NCBI GenBank assembly: GCA_963970005.1
Contig: CAXAMN010004180.1
Location: 209,105 to 273,104 of the forward strand
Source of the DNA: Durusdinium trenchii
Lineage: Eukaryota > Sar > Dinophyceae > Suessiales > Symbiodiniaceae
Direction: 5' to 3'
DNA: 64,000 nucleotides
The position numbers and the translations under genes are program-made. A model generated the notes under the pieces. That model worked only from the letters and a program-made list of their open reading frames with translations. It did not search any database and was not told where the DNA came from. Positions 1 to 9,795 of this stretch are shown here, in pieces; position 1 is the stretch's first letter, and the number at the start of each line of letters is the position of its first letter.

Positions 1-3000
1 TGCAGAAACTTGCGTGTAGCACATTCCCTCCTCCAAAGGTGGAATGTCGCATTGTCCTTCATCGTTCGATCCGCAAGCAACAGCATTCCCATCACTTCGC
101 AGAAGCACTGAATGACCTCCTGCAGAACACATGGTCACAGACTGGAGAACAATTACAGTAAGTAGATGTGCATCTTGGGCCAATGGCTTTTTCTTTCGTG
201 GGTTCACCCGAGATCACTTCCGGCCTGTGGACACCCAAGCCCTCAGACATCAGACTGTGATGGTCCAGGACCAATCATCCGCAAAATGTGTCTTTTTGGT
301 TCAATGAGGTGCTTCTTTTAATAAGGAGCGTGAAGAGATCTAGGGAGTCGCTTCTCGTCAAACCTCGAAACCCCTGGCCCTTGCATCTACCTAATGCAGT
401 AAATGTGCAACTCTCTCAACATTCGCAACTTAACACCAACTTTCGCAACTTAGCACGGAGGAGTTGCGAGGAATTGTGACCGGTTCCTCGCCCGCAGGGT
501 GACAGCTGCCGATAAAATTGATGTCCCAAAGCTCTGGGGCGTCTTGCTGAGATGTAGATCACTTATCACTATCCTCCCCACCTCTTGAACACCCTCATCT
601 ATGGGCAGACATGGATCTCTTCGAACATGTCGTAGTAAACGATGCGGCCGCCCACCATGGTCAGCGCCGCACTGTAGAGGGGGTATTGTGGCCGTGGGAT
701 TAGCATCCCACAACGCTCATCCTGGCGGGTGCAGTCCGTCTGTCTGACCATGGACGAGGCGAGTGGTGCCCTGTCAACCACTGGTGAGTGGTGTTTAGGG
801 TCCCAACGGCGGCTTGTCCTGCAAAAATAACGCACCCTTTTGCAGTAAGCCAAAATGGATACCAGAGCCTTCACACACTCACCATAGACCTAACAAAGAT
901 GTCTGATGATAATGTCGGCATCATTGTTCTGGGATGATACGTGGTTCTCCAAAATCAAAAAAATGTGAAAACTCCTCGCCCCATGTGTTCAACACCAGCA
1001 TCCCTGCCCCTCCTTGATGAGGGCGCTGATCGCACGCTTCACCCCCTCCGAGGCCCCAGTGGTGAGGTAAATGTCCTTCGGCTCAGACGGAAAGCCATCG
1101 CCTCAGATGGAAAGAGACCGCTCCTCCAAGAAACCATCCCCTGCCTTCGCTCCCGTCCTTACATCCTTCACATCCTTCACACACGAGGAAACAAAAAATA
1201 CCAAAAAGGACGTTATACCATATATATATATATAAGTACCTCTCCATCGCCACACCTGACCCGCCCGTGTCTCGGACCGCCCGAGTCGACCTCCGAGGAA
1301 CGTCGCAAGAGGAACTCGGCCACCTGTTGTCGGACCAGCCTCAGGTGACGAAGGTTTCTTCCCGAAGACGACCAACTTGTGTTCCATCAGGTGCTTTGAT
1401 GGAACTTTGGAGTTTGCAATGGGTTGTTATTCCTTTGTTTTGTTGCATTGTCCTTTTCAACTTTCAATGTGCGTTCCCACTCCGTGACTCGGACGGTGAC
1501 GGTCCCTGTGGATACTTCCAGAAGAAGCCTTCGATGAACGGGACAACATCGACTCCAAAGTGGAACATCGCATGAGATGTCACCCATCATCTTATTGGAC
1601 CCTTGCTGAATCTCTGTGTTGGTCACTGCCGGTGCGTGTGGTTGGGGAAGAGAAAAGGAGAAGAAAACCAGGCAACTGGGAAAGCTGGATGACATTCTCC
1701 ACGCTGGTAATCAAGAACTGGTAAATGGAACAGGTCTATTCCTCATGCAGAGTCAGCTACTAAGTGGGGGCCACTCCTCATATCTTCAGATTGACTAACA
1801 AATCATGGATGTGAAACCTCAGCACCACCACCCCCGCCCCAGGCCATTATCGCAACGCTTTGCATGTGGACTCACCCGGCCAAGCCGCAAAAGTCCCGAG
1901 GAGTCGGTGTAGGCACCAGAGCCAGCGTTGTTGGTGGCCGCCAGATACCTTGTTATCAAGTTTCAACGCTGCCAGCCGGTCGAGCTGTCTTGAGTACAAC
2001 CTACTATATATACTATTCTATCCATTGGAACAAGCCCTTGCTCTGGGTTTCATTAGTTGTGTCACACCCAGTTGAGAGATGGTCTTTGGATTCTGTTCCA
2101 GGAGATGGTCATGAGCACTCTTGGTAATGACTTCTCTTCAAGCCTGTTTTTTACTTACTTTACTTGACACTTGACAGCCCTTGAACAGGAATGGAACGCC
2201 CAATCCAGTTGCACATTAAACATGCACGTTGCAGATTAGATCCTCCAAATCCATCAAAGCAGGTAGCCTAGCAATGGTTGGGCTACTAATACCTTAGATA
2301 CTGTTGACAGATGGTCTGGAAAACAAACAAAACGAGCTTTCACGGCAAGCGACTCTGTCGCGCGCTTCTTCACGTCTTCCGGATAAATGCCTTCCGGGCG
2401 TCTCCGAGACGTCGCATTGGCTCTCCCTTACTAGTAGTAACAGGTGCCACGCTACTAGGAACAAGTGCATCGCTACTAGTAACAAGTGCCTTACTAGTAG
2501 TAACAATGTTCGCTACTAGGAACAAGTTCTCTCATCTCTCTCTAATCCAATGGCTCTTGGAGGGTTCCAAGAGGAAACCCTCAGACCCAGCTTCAAATTA
2601 CACGGCACCATCGGAACGACGCCTGCGGTCAGAAGGCTGGGATCCGTCACCGCCGCCGCCACCTGCAGATGAAACGGACAAAAGAAAAAACTATGCTGTT
2701 TTTTGTGTTCCATTTGAATACTCACTGGGAGTATGGAAATATGTCGAACAAGCGACTCAAGTGTACATTGGAATTCTGGACTGGTTCATTTTTCGGTCGG
2801 AAGTTGTTGTTCATCGCTGTAGCAGAAACCTGGCAAATTGTCTAGGTACAAATGAGGCCACTATAGGCCACTGTGACGTCCCATGCAGACCTGGGGATCG
2901 TCAAATTTACATATATAGTTGGTAGATCCAAAACGAAATAGCTCACCCAGACTCAAGCAGTGACTCGCATGGCTTCATTCGACCGCCAAAGCAATGCATC

Positions 3001-5592
3001 AGTCACGGGTGAGCCGCACATGCCGCACCTTTGCCCTCCCGTCTTGAAGGTTGGCACATCTACCTTCACCAAAAGCAACATCCTCAAGAAAACGATCACC
3101 ATGAACTTTACACCAGTACTAGATTGCCAGTCGCTGGACCATGCTGGCTGCAGCAGGTGGCGCCAAAACATGCACCCAACAAAAGACCGTCCTTTGGCCA
3201 GCTGCCTTCCTCGAAGCGTCCATTGGCCAAACGGCACCGGCACGAGAAACTCCGACAACAACGGCCTCTCTCGACCAGCGGGCCTGGCGGTAGAAAGTAA
3301 TGGGCTTCTGTCCAACAGCATGCGGATTGCCGATGTTGCAGAAGACCTCGGGTTCTTCGGCCGATGTGCGGATGTAGAGGGCTTGCTGTGGCGAAGCACG
3401 GCCGAAGAGTCGCGAGCTGTGGGTAAGCTTTGCCCAACATGAATGGCACTGGCACTCGAATCAGCCTGTATGGCTGCTTGTTGGACTTTAAAATGGGGCA
3501 AGCCACCCATCTCCGGCTCATTTGCTGATTGAAAGGAAATTAATGCGAACCGAGTATATAACAACCTAACAACTATGAAATGCAGAAAGTAGTGACAGGC
3601 AAGGAAGGAACAAACAATACTAGTTGCTGATGCTTAGGTTCAGAGAAGCCGTCTCAGCTGGAAAGGCGATAGGAACAAACCAGTGAGAACACGAAAAGAA
3701 AATTTTACAATGTGCCTAGGGCCTAGTACTTCAAGATGTGCTGAATGAAATGTCCTCCCAGGGCAGGCTTGTTTGGGACGGGCCAGCTTTCCAAGAAGTC
3801 TTTGGTGCTCCTGAAGCCTTCATTGAAATGAACAATGTAAGAACTGTCAGGCAGCGTTGAATTTGTCTCTGAGATTTGGCTTGTTGTCATCTGTAAACTG
3901 CTGCACCTCTAAATTGCCCAAGGTGGGTGCATCTACACATCCCTGCCCCAGTCGCATGCTTTTCCGCATCAACAACTCACCAAACGTCACCTATGAAAGA
4001 GCACATGAAACGCCAGGCTACCCCGGTCGTCGCCTTCACCCCTTCTTCGCCCAGCGTCTAAACGATCGAAAGGCAACTTCTCTCCTGCCTTGAGCCTTGG
4101 ATCATCCCGTCCATTACTCAATGACCCCTACATTGGATGATCTTCGCCCACTCCAAGTAGATGAGTGGATGCTTTCCAAGTAGGAGTGGGAAATAACTTT
4201 GGATTATTACATTGAATTAGCCCCGCTGCGCCGCTGGAGACCCCAATAGCAAGATACAAACCGGGACAACAACAAATCTGGAAACAGTTGCTGCTTTCAA
4301 CACATCGACCATCTCTTCCTTGGACACCATCATCACATAACCAGGACACCATCACAACATGACCAGGGCACCATCAAAACATGACCGGGACACCGTCACA
4401 ACATGACTGGCACCATCTTTTGATATCTTGTGATGGTGTCCCGGTCATGTTTTGATGGTGTCCCGGTCATGTTGTGACGGTGCCCCGTTCATGTTTTGAT
4501 GGTGTCCCAGTCATGTTTTGATTGATGGTGTGCCGGTCATGTTCTGATGGTGTCCCGGTCACGTTCAACATGAGCACGACACCATCACAACATGACCGGG
4601 ACACCTCACAACACGACCGGGACACCATCCGCCCACCAGCTCTGACGGTGACCCGACGGCGCCCGTCCGCCTATTAGATCTATTAGTTTTGCAAGACCCC
4701 ATAGCATGGCTATTGGGGAATAATGACTTGCCTTGGATGAGGCCGCCCAAGTATCAGATGATGTGGCACAGTATTCTCAAAGACCCTTTGCACTTCTGCA
4801 ACTTAAGCAACTGAAGCACCCTCCTCGTCGAACCTTGTGATGCGTGCTGGCCTCTAATCATTAAAAGACTGTGTTTCAAACAGTCAAAAGCATGTCTTCT
4901 TTGCCGACCTGCCGCCTCTATGAGTCCAACGTCATTGTGCGAAGCAAAAAACACTTTAGGATCTTCACCTTCGATTCCGAGTGTTGTGGATCATGTAACT
5001 GCAAAGCCGGTTCAAGTTTGGAATGCCGGTTGGATCCAATGACCCCCGCTCTTTGCCAGCAAGGACGCTACTAGGGGCTCCTGGCCTTACTACTAGGAAC
5101 AAGGGCATCGCTATTAGAAACAAGAAATAAATAGAATTAAAGGTAATTAGAATTAAGTGTGATTAGAATTGGATGGGTCAAGACCTATTCTTAGGCCAGC
5201 TGTTTTGGCTTTCACGATGATTGCGATTCTACGACATGGACCTTCTGCTATAGGCCAAAGCACATCAGCAAGACTCCACTCACCTCCACCTCCAGCAGTG
5301 TGACACTGACCTCCAAGGCCTCCAAGGAACTTTGCTTGGAGCTCCCCGGCGCGTGCGGGCACAGCGCCCCGCACCGCGTACTGCGCAGTACGGATCTTGT
5401 TGTCCATGTCCTGCAGGGTGAACCTCGAGCAGATTGGGATCTTAGGCCCTTCTTAACCAGATATAGATCAAAGAGGTTCTTTAGGGCCAAGATCAAAGAG
5501 GCATTGTAGTAGCAGATTGTGGTCGAGTATCTGCGCAAAGGAGCCTCTGAATCAACCAACCTGTTGAGTCTTCGTCCTTCCATCATGAACAT
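1..5592 (-). CDS. Alanine aminotransferase-like gene, about 11 exons visible, 3' end off the window
   Basis: Family role: PLP enzyme (fold type I) moving the amino group between alanine and 2-oxoglutarate. Exons pieced together by reading phase: 5592-5561, 5423-5336, 3385-3284, 2662-2623, 2390-2354, 1948-1886, 1339-1302, 1101 to about 1004, 721 to about 617, about 236-185, and 119 to the edge. They give the family blocks in order: QYAVRG, CNIGNPHAVGQKPITF, YPEDVKKRA, GSGAYTDSSG, RDGFPSEPKDIYLTTGAS, IPRPQYPLYSAAL, LLLADRTMKDN. Most acceptors are AG followed by G; donors are GT or GC, and the junction near 1004/721 is ambiguous because CAGG occurs at both ends. The ATG at 5592 follows an AG directly, as expected for a trans-spliced leader. 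Odd: the block usually NPGNPTG reads ISGEPTKEKA and LADEVY reads LADRTM, so the cofactor site may be altered. The catalytic lysine exon lies outside the window. Confidence 0.82.
2430..2526. repeat. CTAGTAG-family dispersed repeat cluster
   Basis: Several copies of GCTACTAGTAACAAGTGCC-like units lie in an intron of the aminotransferase gene, 40 bases upstream (gene direction) of the 2390-2354 exon. Related clusters occur at nine other places in the window, in both orientations. Confidence 0.8.
3723..3843 (-). CDS. Orphan coding fragment inside an aminotransferase intron
   Basis: A 40-codon open stretch begins after a CAG acceptor at 3844 and ends in TAG at 3725-3723. It reads YIVHFNEGFRSTKDFLESW and continues in protein-like composition to the stop. 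It lies in the large intron between the 5336 and 3385 aminotransferase exons and does not belong to that family, so it is either the last exon of another gene, a captured exon or a chance frame. I do not recognise it. Confidence 0.35.
4241..4718. repeat. Minisatellite-bearing element, copy 1, bounded by CCCCAATAGC inverted ends
   Basis: The unit starts CCCCAATAGC and ends GCTATTGGGG, a 10-base perfect inverted pair. About 80 bases of unique left sequence and 100 bases of unique right sequence flank a 22-base tandem repeat of the form CATGACCGGGACACCATCAC. The same left and right flanks recur at 61449-62667. In this copy the repeat array flips strand in the middle (about 4430-4562) and flips back, giving a long inverted repeat. 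It sits in an intron of the aminotransferase gene. Confidence 0.8.
5068..5127. repeat. CTAGTAG-family dispersed repeat
   Basis: Contains CTACTAGGGGCTCCTGGCC and CTACTAGGAACAAGGGC, the reverse orientation of the family seen at 32346 and 38819. It lies upstream of the aminotransferase exon at 3385, in the same large intron. Confidence 0.75.
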
Positions 5593-8571
5593 CTAGACAT
5601 CGTTCCATGTCTGGTGGACTAGTGGACTATGTCCCATAACACCAAGGTATAAGCAAGAGGCCAAGCCGAAAACAGACTAGCTGTGGCAATTCCAAGTGCT
5701 GCCAGGCACTTGTGTGGCATCAAGCTGCTCTCTTTCTTCAGCAGCGTCCAGTCTGCATGGGAACAGCTCCATGTCTGCGCCATGGCACCAAAAGAGAGGC
5801 TCCACCTCCCCCGAGGGCACAAAGGGCGCGCCGGCGCACCGACCAAAAAGCGTTTTTTGCTTCAGCTGACTTCGCTGGGGCGTGAAGGCATGAGTACATT
5901 GAGCGTTAGAAAGGCCCTCAAGAGAGGAAGTCTTCATGAGTCCGTGGCACAGTGATGACCAGCGGTTTCCTCGATGTTCTTTGCACCTCCCGTAACTCTC
6001 TCAGTAAACTTCAAGCTTATTACCTCTGCGTGTGTTCCAGTTCTAACTGTTTCTCTTTGTAGATTCATGGCCCTTCTCAATCTCTCGCTTTGCGGAACGC
6101 TCCACGTGTCGAATCGAAAGGATGCAGGCGATGCAGGTTTCAGTTGGTTGACCAAGCCCTAATTTCCCGAAACTCGGTTGCAGTGGTTTCAGAATAGATG
6201 GCACAATGCCCACAAGGTGACTTATATGGACCCCCTATAAAGAAAAATCTTTGGGTTTGTCCCATCTACTCTGAAACCACTTGTGAACGTGATTGTTGAG
6301 CTTCTCGAAAACCGTCCGTCGTCGAAACGGTTAAACGAATCCGACCACCTGGTTTTGACCCTGATAAAAAGGGGCACCCTACTTGGCTGCGAATCCGAAG
6401 CGTGTTTGCTTTGCAGCTTCGCAATTTGCAACATGAACTGGAAGGGTGAATGGGGAAAAGCTGACTTTCGCATTTGGGCATCCTGCATCTTTCCCTAGTG
6501 GGTAATCTGAAACTTGCCCGTGAAACTCAAACAGTTATACCTCTTATGGTCGAAAAATCCAGGAAGAGGCTGAATACAAGAGTATATTTTTGACTCTGCT
6601 ATTCCTTCTCCTCTGATCCGGCAATCCAGACCTCCCAGCCGCAGGCTGCGAGGTCTAAAGGTGAACTCTCCAAGCCCGTCTCTCTCCAGCTGCCCCTGAG
6701 GCATCCCGCTCCGGCGTCCCAGCATCCAGCAGGGGGTCCTCAGTAAGATAGATCTTCAGGGATAACTCCAAAAAGGAAAGGAACAGTGTTTTTCTCATTC
6801 ATTTTGGCCATCACAAAATCCCTCACCATACTATCAATCTATGTATATTATATCTAATTCATTATTTATATATACCCTGTAGAGAGATCCACCGTGATCC
6901 ACCATAATTACCCTGCTTCCCGCAGACCGGATCGGTCAAGCTCTCTGTGACAGTCTGGGGCTGTCCAGCTCTCCAAGTGCCCAGAAAGATCCCGTTCTCA
7001 TAACGGCGCTGCTCGGTGAGGCCCTGAGAGGGGTGGGGCGAGATTCTTCACCCGGTCCACCGATCTGGACTGCGCATCAACTGGCCAATGAGAAGGCTCA
7101 ATGTTGGTGACTGGGGGCTGAATTGAACTCCTCGGCCGGTTTTCATGGCCCCTTGGAACTGGAAGCAAAACCGAAAAGAACATTTGATTGTTTTGGGCCA
7201 GCCATGCAATTCAGAAAGCACCGACCAATCTGCTTGGAAGGGTTCCTGATGCAGAAATCGCTGTTCCATTTCGATGCCCCTTGGCTGTGGCATCCGAGTC
7301 TAGAAGACTTCGGCCTCCATGTTCAAGGGAAAATACAAAAAGTATTGAAAAGTGAACCCATGTGAACCTCCATTTCTGGTCTCCTGGCCATACCGCTCTT
7401 CCCCCAAAACGATGGGCCATACTCCTCTTCCCCCACACTCATCCGACTCACATCGTTGGCAGTTCCACATCGGCGCCTCTCGACAGCTCTTGGACAAGGC
7501 TTCCCCGTGGCGCTTCGCGCGCGAGGTGTAAGCCACCTTTGCGACGCGAAGTGTCCGACCCGTGCGAAGCGTCTGTGTCGGAATGAGGCCTGTTGGCACA
7601 AATATTACATACCTGTGCGCTGGCGGATTGTTTCTGGAATATGCTGAATGCGAGACATGGACAAGCTAGCTATGGGCCGTGGGCTTTTGGTGCATAAAAC
7701 CACCCACCACCCTTCCAGATACCCTCCCAACAGTCTGTCCACATCCCCTCTTTCCTGTCTTACTGGGTGCTCGCACATTGCTACGCACCTTCTGTGGAAT
7801 TGGCTCGCCCAAGGGCTTCTGGCGAGCCAACTGCATAGCTCGGAGCTCGCAGTTGGGGTTGTCCGACGACCGATGCCCGCCGTCCGACGGTCCGGAGCCG
7901 CAAAACGACGAGATCTTTGGCGTTTGAACATGGCACTTGGTATGACAAGTCTCAGATTCTCAATTCATATTTCAACTCTTACTCTGATAAAGCTAAAGCA
8001 TGCTATTTTGCTATATATATATACAAAACCCTTGAAAGGTCAATGTCGATGTGTGTCTACCTATTGTCTACCCATACCCGTGATTGGAAAGTTGCCACGA
8101 GGGCAACTCTTCCCACGCATCCCAAAGCCTCCAAAAGATCGTTGGGGCCTTCTCTTCAAAAGCACTCAGCCATGATTTCACAAGATCTTTAAAAAAAATC
8201 CACCTGGGCCAACTATAGACCACTCCCACTTTCAACTCACCATCCTCAACACTCAACTCTCAACTGACCCACCTCCGCGGAGAGGATGGGTGTGGACAGC
8301 GGCCGCAAATCCAAGACATCGGGGCCCCGCCGCGTGGCGCAGCCCTGGACCGGAGGCGCCCAACCTGCGGCGTCGCGGCCGTTTACGGCACGGAGGTTCC
8401 ATTTGCTGATTCTGCTAAGGGATCTGTGGTACCAGTAGTATCTGTGGGAGGGATCCACAATGGGGGAGGGATCCTCTCCCCCGTTCCCAACGCAGGAAAT
8501 TGATGCTGTGGAATCTGTAGGTACTCCCAAGGACAACTGGAAAACCTGAAGCAAACTTCAATGATCCTGCC
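5593..8571. other. Mostly non-coding stretch with a few doubtful exons
   Basis: No family is recognisable here. Two GC-rich islands could be exons: one around 6725-6604 on the - strand, starting at an ATG and reading MLGRRSGMPQGQLERDGLG, and one at about 8280-8400 that is open on both strands. AT-rich microsatellite-like runs lie near 6840-6880 and 8020. The MITE-like palindrome at 6181-6282 is listed separately. Confidence 0.4.
6181..6282. mobile_element. MITE-like palindromic element
   Basis: About 26 bases at the left end (GTGGTTTCAGAATAGATGGC) are the near-perfect reverse complement of the right end (CCATCTACTCTGAAACCAC), enclosing about 45 bases. The right-end sequence also occurs alone at about 33930-33951, so it is a repeated terminus rather than a single hairpin. 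No internal coding capacity. Confidence 0.6.
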
Positions 8572-8872
8572 TTAGTGCGGAGATAATATGATTGTCTGTT
8601 GGTCCACTTCTGCAAGTCTTCGTGCTATGACATCTGAAATATGGGGGTTGTCAATGGACTTCTCTCTTTTGATCCACTTCAGCACGATGTCCACTTCAGA
8701 TATGTTGTCCAGATATTTCTGGAATTGCGTCATTGCTGGACATTCGGAGTGAATTAAATATCCAAGACATTCAGAAGAATCAAACCATAGATCACAAATG
8801 CATGCAACATTTGCTGAAATGATTGGCTCCCTCAACGGATTTGGGCTTATAAGTTGTTGCAGTTTCCCTTGC
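8572..8872 (-). CDS. Candidate exon of unknown protein, about 100 codons
   Basis: An open frame ends in TAA next to 8572 and is closed upstream by a TAG near 8880, close to a possible acceptor. It has no ATG at its head, so it would be an internal-to-terminal exon. The product is acidic and helix-like, with stretches such as LIHSECPAMTQFQKYL and SDVIARRLAEVDQQTIIL, and codon use is more AT-rich than in the retroelements. I do not recognise it. The unbroken length and amino-acid composition are the only evidence. Confidence 0.4.
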
Positions 8873-9311
8873 AAGAAACCCTAGGCAGCACACTGTACTC
8901 TCATCACACCACATGCACAACCCCCAAGACAAGCTGTTTTTGCGGATCGTTGCGGGAAGAACGTGACCACACTATGTGGATTTCTCCATAATACTAGATG
9001 TATATCTTCCTCTTTACCTAGTTTTGTGATTGTGGGATTCGGTTTGTCTCAGATGGAAGATGCCCAAAGGCAACGAAAACGTGTGGAAAAGCAGCTAAAA
9101 GTGAGTCCTTTTCCACTAGTACAAGCCCACACATGAAGATTCGAGATTCCATGCTGCTGAAACCTGGGTCTCCCAGACACATGGGTGCCATCAAGCAGGG
9201 GTCCAGCCTGCGCACAACAACCAGGCGAAAGCATCACAGAATCGTCCCTCAAAGCATCATGTGAATCATATGATTTTGTTGAAACGGTGTACTGGTCCTC
9301 ACCCTCACCCA

Positions 9312-9388
9312 GAGCAAGGACGCTACTAGGGGCTCCTGGTCCTGGCCTTACTGCTAGGAGCAAGGACTAGGAGCAAGGACGCTACTAG
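9312..9388. repeat. CTAGTAG-family dispersed repeat
   Basis: Two and a half tandem units of the reverse-orientation motif (GCTACTAGGGGCTCCTGG, then CTAGGAGCAAGGACG). Confidence 0.75.
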
Positions 9389-9795
9389 TTGGTGTTGGTG
9401 ACTTCATCCTGGGCCACAGCAAAGAATGTGCCGGGTTGGTGGCAATTACCAACTCCTTATAGCACCTCTGTCCACTCTATTGCGACAGAGCCATGGGAGA
9501 ACTCGGATACCTGCACCATCGCGTTGCAGCTTCACGCTGTCAGGTTGCATGGTCTTGAGGGCTGCTACTGCTTTCTTTTGCAACCAAGAAACCCTGCAGA
9601 CACTGAATTGAGAGACATGTACATAGCTCTTGGTGCGCGGAAAGATAATGATTCTATGTTGGGGGATTCAATATTCAAGAGTCGGCTCGACGACGGAGCC
9701 TGGCCCTGGATCCTACGGCGCTGCACACACTCGGCCAGCTGCTTTTCCAAGGCGTCGAATGACGTCATGTGCCCACCCTTCTAGTGCATTGGAGG
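9389..9795. other. Flank of Copia-A, open on both strands
   Basis: The + strand is open for 131 codons to 9784. The - strand has an ATG at 9768 starting MTSFDALEKQLAECVQRRR, 30 bases downstream of the Copia-A stop. Either could be host coding sequence next to the insertion. AGAAGGGTGGG, just after the Copia-A stop on the - strand, could be its polypurine tract, but no LTR could be matched. Confidence 0.3.

Noticed and set aside
3..157. Apparent + strand exon ending at GTAAGT
   Set aside because: The opposite strand over 119-1 reads an aminotransferase block (LLLADRTMKDN) in phase with a good acceptor, so the + frame is a shadow.
4325..4625. CRISPR array in the 22-base repeats
   Set aside because: The repeats are contiguous with no unique spacers, and the DNA is eukaryotic.
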